Positions 59,385-64,000 of a stretch of DNA of 64,000 bases are shown piece by piece. Below the pieces are notes generated by a model. The model ran no database searches. It saw nothing but the letters and a program-made list of their open reading frames with translations, and was not told the origin of the DNA. Position 1 is the first letter of the stretch, and every line of letters starts with the position of its first letter. Position numbers and translations under genes: made by a program. The stretch comes from Micromonospora sp. WMMD882 (GTDB lineage Bacteria > Actinomycetota > Actinomycetes > Mycobacteriales > Micromonosporaceae), in contig NZ_CP114903.1 in NCBI RefSeq assembly GCF_027497255.1, positions 6,014,001-6,078,000 of the forward strand. Direction: 5' to 3'.

Positions 59385-59456
59385 GCGCCCGGTCCCGCAT
59401 CTGCCGGATGACCTGGACATTCCATCTCCGGCAATGCCGTCACGGAAAGTTACATA

Positions 59457-59485
59457 TTCCAATGCTTCAATTACTGCTCTAGTGT
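59457..59485 (+). promoter_or_regulatory. Putative promoter of the synthetase gene
   Basis: TTCCAA (59457-59462), a 17-base spacer, TAGTGT (59480-59485), in one of the most AT-rich segments of the window, about 85 bases before the start. Confidence 0.4.
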
Positions 59486-59569
59486 CCCTGCGCAGCGGTC
59501 GGTGATGTCGATCGATCACGGTCGACGTCGACGTCCGCGCCACCGACGGGCGGGACGTGGGGGGACGGC

Positions 59570-62500
59570 ATGAGAACCGGGGACACCGGCTCGGCGATAC
59601 CGGTCCATTCGGCAGCCGGCCTCAGCTACCGCTACACGGCCGCCCGGGCGGGGATCCGGGACGACGGGGACCGCGCCGCCGCCGCGGCGCTGGCCGCCGT
59701 CGAGCTGGTCGACCGCCTCGGCCGGGAGCTGCCCGTCCGGGTGCTCTCCGGCACGGCGGCCCTGGACCTGTCGGACTGGCCGACGGCCCTGCGCCACCTG
59801 CCCGGCGACCGGGCCCGCGCCGCCGTCCGCCACCACGCCACCCCGCTCGCCGCCACCGCGCCCGTGTCCGTGTCCGTGTCCGTCGCGCCGGCCGTCACCG
59901 TGCCCGCCGCCGCCGTCGCGCCGGTGTCCGTCGTGCCGGCCGTCACCGTGCCCGCCGCCGCCGTCGCGCCCGTGTCCGTTGCGCCCGTGTCCGTTGCGCC
60001 CGTGTCCGTCGCGCCCGTGTCCGTCGCGCCCGTGTCCGTCGCGCCGGTGTCCGTCGCGCCCGCGCTGGCCGCGCCGGCCGGGGGCGTCGACGCGGGGACC
60101 GCCGACGGCGAGCCGGGCGGGGCCGGGCCGTTGGTCGTGCTGCTCGACGAGGAGCCCGCCCCGGAGCTGGCCACCGTGCCGGTCCTGGTCAGCGCGACGG
60201 CCACCCCCGACGGGGTCTCCGTGGTGGTCCGGTGCGCCCCGGCCGACCCGTGGTCGGTGAGCGTGCCGGCGGTGGCCGAGGTGTTCGCCGAGGTGTTCGC
60301 CGCGCTGCTGGCCGACCCGCTGCTGCCGTCCGGCCGGGCCTCGGCGGTCGGCCCGGCCACCCGGGCGCTGACCCTCGGCCGGCTGGCCGGGCGGCCGGTC
60401 GACGACGCGCCGTTCGAGGCGATCCCGACGCTGATCGAGCGGTGCGTCGACCGGGGCCCCGACCGGCCCGCCGTGTCGTTCCGGGACCGCCGGCTCACCT
60501 ACCGGCAGCTCGACGAGCTGGCCAACGGCTTCGCCGCGACCCTCGCCGACCGGGGCGTGACCCGGGGCGACGTGGTGCCCGTGCTGCTCGCCGACGGACT
60601 CGAACTGCCGGTGGCGTACCTGGCCGCGATGAAGCTCGGCGCGGCGTTCGTACCCCTCGACCCGGGCTGGCCGGCCGACCGGCTGCGCGCCGCCCTGACG
60701 GTGCTGCGCCCCCGCCTGGTCGTGGTCGGCGCCGGGCCGGCGGACCCGACCGGTCCCGACGGGTTCCCGGCGGAACCGGTGTCGCTGGACCGGATCCGAC
60801 CCACCCCGGCACGGCCCGCCGTGCCCATCGCGCCGGCGGACCTGATCTACGGGATCTTCACCTCGGGCACCACCGGCACCCCGAAATGCGCGATGAACCG
60901 GCACGACGGCCTGGCCAACCGGTTCCGGTTCATGACCCGCTGGTTCCAGGCCACCGGGGACGAGGTGGTGTTGCAGAACAGCCGGCACACCTTCGACTCC
61001 TCGGTGTGGCAGTTGTTCTGGCCGCTGACCACGGGCGGCCGGGTGGTGGTGCCGGAACAGGGCGGCTTCCTGGACGTGGCGCGCACCGTCGACGTCATCG
61101 CCGCCGAACGGGTCACCATCACCGACTTCGTGCCCAGCATCCTCGGTCTGCTGGTGGCCATGGTGGACCGGGACCCCGACGCCCGCCGCGGGATCGCCAC
61201 CCTGCGGCACCTGATCGTCGGCGGCGAGGAGATCGACCCGTCCACCGTGCACCGCCTCGGTGAGCTGCTGCCGGCGATCGCGGTCACCAACGGGTACGGG
61301 CCGACCGAGACGTCCATCGGCATGATCTTCCACCCGGTCGTCCCGGCCGACGGCGACACCATCCCGATCGGCCGACCGATCGACAACTGCTTCGCGGCGG
61401 TGGTGGACGCCGACCTGCGTCCGCTGCCGCCCGGCGCGGTCGGCGAGATCGTCGTCGGCGGCGTCTGCCTCGGCGCGGGCTACCGGGACGCGCCGGGCCG
61501 CACCGCCGAGGTGTTCGTCCCGAACCCGCTGCCCGAGATCCCCGGCCGGCGGTTGTACCGCACCGGCGACCTCGGCCGGCTCGACCCGGACGGCCGGCTG
61601 CACTTCGTCGGGCGGCGCGACTTCCAGTTGAAGGTCAACGGGGTCCGTATCGAGGCCGGCGAGATCGAGACCGCGGCGACCCGGCTGGCCGGCGTGAGGC
61701 AGGCCAAGGTGATCGTCGCCCGGGACGGCGGCAGCCGCTCGCTGGCCCTGTTCGTCGCCGCCGACCACGCGCTGCCCGAGCCGGTCCTGCGCGAGCACCT
61801 GCGCCAACTGCTGCCCCGCACCAGCGTCCCCCGGCACCTGGTCGTCCTGGACGCCCTGCCGCTGACCCGCAACGGCAAGGTGGACCGGCGGGCGTTGCAG
61901 GCCCGGCTCGACCGGACGCTGCGCGACCGGGCCGCCCGGCTCGCCGACGACCGGGGCGGCGACACCCTGCCGGCGACGGTGCTGGCCGTGTTCCGGGCCG
62001 TCCTCGGTGACCCGGACCTGACCCCGGACACCGACTTCCTGGCCGTCGGCGGTGACTCGTTGCAGGCCGTCGCGGTCACCACCGCGCTCGCCGCCGAACA
62101 CGGCGTCCCGCTCGGCGTGCAGGACCTCTTCGAGCAGCCGACCCCGGACCGGCTCGCCGCGCTGCTCGCCCGGCGGCGACGGGCGCCCGTCGAACCGGAG
62201 GCGGAGCTGGTCGAACGGGACGCCCGGCTCCCCGCCGACCTGGTCGTCCGGGCCGCCGACCCGCGCCGTGAGCTGCGCGCCGTGCTGGTCACCGGGGCCA
62301 CCGGCTTCGTCGGTAGCCGGCTGGTGCACGAGCTGCTCACCGGCACCGACCTGCGGGTGCACTGCCTCACCCGGGCAGCCGACGACACCGAGGCCACCGG
62401 CCGGGTGGTCCGCGCCCTGGCCGACCGGGGCCTGTGGACGCCGGGGCTGGCCGACCGGCTCACCGGGCACGCGGCCGACCTGGCCCGCCCCGCCCTCGGC

Positions 62501-63412
62501 CTGGCCGAGCGCGCCTGGACGCGCCTGGCCGACGACTGCGACCTGGTGCTCAACGTGGGCGCGCTGGTCAACTTCCTCTTCGACTACCGGGCCCACCGGG
62601 CGGCCAACGTACGCGGCGCGGCCGAGCTGCTCGCCCTGGCGACGCAGGGCCGCCCGAAGCCGCTGCACCACGTCTCCACCCTCGGCGTGCTGGACACCGA
62701 GGCGGCCCGGCACCGTCTGCCCCTGTCCGAGACGTACGACCCGGCGGTCGCGGTGCCGCCGCGCAGCGGCTACAGCCGCTCCAAGTGGGTGGCCGAGCGG
62801 TACCTGACCGCCGCCCGCCGCCGGGGCGCGACGGTCACCCTGCTCCGGCTCGGCGAGGTGCTGCCCGCCGCCGACAACGGCACGCCCAACCGGCACGCCC
62901 TCACCCATCTGCTGCTGGCCGCCTGCCACCGGCTCGGCATGCGCCCCGACGCGCCCGTGCGGTCCGACTGGACGCCGGTCGACTGGGCCGCCCGGCGGAT
63001 CGTCGCCACCGTCACCGACCGCAGCGCCTGGGGCCGCCCGATGCACCTGCTGCACCCGACCAGCGTCGACTTCACCGAGCTGCCGGCCGGCGGCGACCGG
63101 GTGCCCCGGGTCAGTTGCGCCCAGTTCCTCGCCGCGCTGCGGGACGCGGTCACCGACGGCGACCGGGACGCCGCCGCGCTGCTCGCGCTCTTCCCGACCC
63201 GCCTCGGCACGGACGAGGAGCAACTCCGGGCGGTCTTCGGCACGCTGCTCACCGACAACCCCCGGCTGTTCCGGCGGGACGGCTGCGAGCGGCTCGAACG
63301 ACGGCACGGCCTCACCGACGGGGACCTGACCCCGTCGATCGACGCCTACCGCGGCTGGCTGGCCGCGCAGGAACGGCACGGCGGCGACCGGACGCCGCTG
63401 CCGGCCGGGTGA
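59570..63412 (+). CDS. NRPS-like adenylation - carrier - thioester reductase enzyme
   Basis: 1280 residues, GGGGGGA upstream of ATG 59570. Domain order: an N-terminal 250 residues resembling the C-terminal half of a condensation domain but without HHxxxDG and interrupted by six VSVAP repeats; adenylation domain (about 285-790) with IFTSGTTGTPK, FDSSVWQLFWPL, NGYGPTETSIG, YRTGDLGRLDPDG and catalytic Lys in RNGKVDRRAL; carrier domain GGDSLQAV; reductase domain from about 905 with VLVTGATGFVGSRL and YSRSKWVAERYL. Such enzymes activate an acid and release it as an aldehyde or alcohol. The Asp in FDSSVW suggests an amino acid substrate. The aldo/keto reductase gene follows 16 bases later. Confidence 0.9.
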   Translation: MRTGDTGSAIPVHSAAGLSYRYTAARAGIRDDGDRAAAAALAAVELVDRLGRELPVRVLSGTAALDLSDWPTALRHLPGDRARAAVRHHATPLAATAPVSVSVSVAPAVTVPAAAVAPVSVVPAVTVPAAAVAPVSVAPVSVAPVSVAPVSVAPVSVAPVSVAPALAAPAGGVDAGTADGEPGGAGPLVVLLDEEPAPELATVPVLVSATATPDGVSVVVRCAPADPWSVSVPAVAEVFAEVFAALLADPLLPSGRASAVGPATRALTLGRLAGRPVDDAPFEAIPTLIERCVDRGPDRPAVSFRDRRLTYRQLDELANGFAATLADRGVTRGDVVPVLLADGLELPVAYLAAMKLGAAFVPLDPGWPADRLRAALTVLRPRLVVVGAGPADPTGPDGFPAEPVSLDRIRPTPARPAVPIAPADLIYGIFTSGTTGTPKCAMNRHDGLANRFRFMTRWFQATGDEVVLQNSRHTFDSSVWQLFWPLTTGGRVVVPEQGGFLDVARTVDVIAAERVTITDFVPSILGLLVAMVDRDPDARRGIATLRHLIVGGEEIDPSTVHRLGELLPAIAVTNGYGPTETSIGMIFHPVVPADGDTIPIGRPIDNCFAAVVDADLRPLPPGAVGEIVVGGVCLGAGYRDAPGRTAEVFVPNPLPEIPGRRLYRTGDLGRLDPDGRLHFVGRRDFQLKVNGVRIEAGEIETAATRLAGVRQAKVIVARDGGSRSLALFVAADHALPEPVLREHLRQLLPRTSVPRHLVVLDALPLTRNGKVDRRALQARLDRTLRDRAARLADDRGGDTLPATVLAVFRAVLGDPDLTPDTDFLAVGGDSLQAVAVTTALAAEHGVPLGVQDLFEQPTPDRLAALLARRRRAPVEPEAELVERDARLPADLVVRAADPRRELRAVLVTGATGFVGSRLVHELLTGTDLRVHCLTRAADDTEATGRVVRALADRGLWTPGLADRLTGHAADLARPALGLAERAWTRLADDCDLVLNVGALVNFLFDYRAHRAANVRGAAELLALATQGRPKPLHHVSTLGVLDTEAARHRLPLSETYDPAVAVPPRSGYSRSKWVAERYLTAARRRGATVTLLRLGEVLPAADNGTPNRHALTHLLLAACHRLGMRPDAPVRSDWTPVDWAARRIVATVTDRSAWGRPMHLLHPTSVDFTELPAGGDRVPRVSCAQFLAALRDAVTDGDRDAAALLALFPTRLGTDEEQLRAVFGTLLTDNPRLFRRDGCERLERRHGLTDGDLTPSIDAYRGWLAAQERHGGDRTPLPAG
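59971..60060 (+). repeat. 15-base in-frame tandem repeat in the synthetase gene
   Basis: Six copies of a unit like CGTGTCCGTCGCGCC (VSVAP), within a broader repetitive block from about 59865. Confidence 0.85.
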
Positions 63413-63428
63413 ACCGAAGGGACAGTGC

Positions 63429-64000
63429 ATGCGCTATCGCAGGTTGGGTCGGCTCGGCTGGCAGGTCAGCGAGGTCGGCTACGGGATGTGGGGGATCGGC
63501 GGCGGCCCCGGCGGCTTCACCGGCTGGGACTACGACGTCGCCCCGCGCTGCCTGGACGAGGCGGTCGAACGGGGATGCAACTTCTTCGACACCGCCTGGG
63601 TCTACGGCCGGGGCGTCAGCGAGCAGCTCCTCGGCGGCCTGGTACGCCGCCACCCCGACCGGCGGCTGTACCTGGCCACGAAGATCCCGCCGAAGAACCG
63701 GGAGTGGCCGCCCCGCCCGACCGACACCCTCGACGACGTCTTCCCGGCCGAGCACATCCGCGAGTACACCCGGCACAGCCTGGCGAACCTGGGCGTGGAC
63801 CGGATCGACCTGCTGCAGTTCCACGTCTGGGAGGACCGCTGGGCCGACGACGGACGCTGGCAGGAGACGATCGCCGAGCTGAAACGGGAGGGCCTGGTCG
63901 ACGGGGTCGGCATCAGCGTCAACCGCTGGGAGCCGACCAACTGCCTGGCCGCCCTGGACACCGGCCTGATCGACGTCGTCCAGGTCATCTACAACATCTT
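63429..64000 (+). CDS. Aldo/keto reductase (N-terminal part, cut by right edge)
   Basis: 190 residues visible from ATG 63429, GAAGGGA upstream. The AKR fold is clear: MRYRRLGRLGWQVSEVGYGMWGIGG, the catalytic region NFFDTAWVYGRGVSEQLLG (Asp, Tyr), LYLATKIPP (Lys), IDLLQFHVWED (His) and VDGVGISVN. NADPH-dependent reduction or oxidation of carbonyls. Immediately downstream of the reductase-terminated synthetase, so it may act on its product. The gene continues beyond the window. Confidence 0.9.
   Translation, partial: MRYRRLGRLGWQVSEVGYGMWGIGGGPGGFTGWDYDVAPRCLDEAVERGCNFFDTAWVYGRGVSEQLLGGLVRRHPDRRLYLATKIPPKNREWPPRPTDTLDDVFPAEHIREYTRHSLANLGVDRIDLLQFHVWEDRWADDGRWQETIAELKREGLVDGVGISVNRWEPTNCLAALDTGLIDVVQVIYNI

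Noticed and set aside
59516..63430. Very long minus-strand frame (about 1300 codons) opposite the synthetase gene
   Set aside because: Shadow of the GC-rich codon bias: Arg/Gly/Pro/His-rich with no domains, while the plus strand carries clear adenylation and reductase motifs.

Overview
High-GC actinomycete chromosome, most likely Micromonospora or a close relative. The evidence is very strong G/C at third codon positions, a DUF397/XRE regulatory pair, a mycothiol-dependent nitroreductase family protein, the actinobacterial CtaJ plus DUF5130 pair of the respiratory supercomplex, GlbO, an OtsA/OtsB-GH15 trehalose pair and frequent GTG starts with 4-base GTGA/ATGA overlaps. Assignment to genus is inference; the window contains no rRNA.

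Layout: 1-3.4 kb, two overlapping membrane histidine-kinase-type genes (the first cut by the left edge), a YidD-like gene and a GNAT acetyltransferase. 3.5-7.6 kb, a secreted M23 peptidase, a large CHAT (caspase-like) protein and a membrane-anchored protein. 7.6-10.9 kb is an accessory patch: an XRE/DUF397 pair divergent from three tiny coupled genes, then a lower-GC block with a stand-alone TIR-domain gene, a coupled small gene, a small membrane protein and tRNA-Arg(TCT). 11-16 kb, an HPF-like ribosome factor, an SSB paralogue preceded by two perfect DnaA-box sequences, cobD-cobQ and a rhodanese. 16.3-26.4 kb, an unusual kinase/M20-peptidase fused frame, a CPH-type copper ATPase, an ATP-dependent DNA ligase, SURF1, and a very divergent CobB-like gene coupled to a GNAT gene. 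26.4-32.1 kb, a class A penicillin-binding protein divergent from the cobC-cobT-cobA operon. 32.4-36.5 kb, otsA and an OtsB-GH15 fusion. 36.8-46.5 kb, EttA, a thioesterase, a YbjN protein, GlbO, an MFS transporter, a MscS channel, an HNH endonuclease, and a sortase with a secreted partner. 46.5-58.3 kb, an Lrp regulator divergent from tryptophan 2,3-dioxygenase, CtaJ/DUF5130, PepN, a DsbA-like protein, DUF1015, RpiB, small hypothetical genes and a secreted hydrolase. 58.5-64 kb, a secreted trypsin, then an adenylation-carrier-reductase enzyme followed by an aldo/keto reductase, probably the left part of a biosynthetic cluster that continues to the right.

How genes work together: cobD, cobQ, cobC, cobT and cobA supply late and early cobalamin steps from separate loci. 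otsA and the OtsB-GH15 fusion make and possibly hydrolyse trehalose. CtaJ and the DUF5130 protein are respiratory accessory subunits. The Lrp-type gene probably controls kynA.

The most unusual signals are (1) the CobB-like protein, which has lost the P-loop Thr/Ser, the glutaminase cysteine and several other signature residues; (2) the TIR locus beside tRNA-Arg; (3) twin DnaA boxes in front of the ssb paralogue; (4) the kinase/peptidase fused frame; (5) many short tandem arrays, in frame inside genes and also copying the last codons and stop of two genes; and (6) the reductase-terminated synthetase with what looks like a remnant condensation domain.
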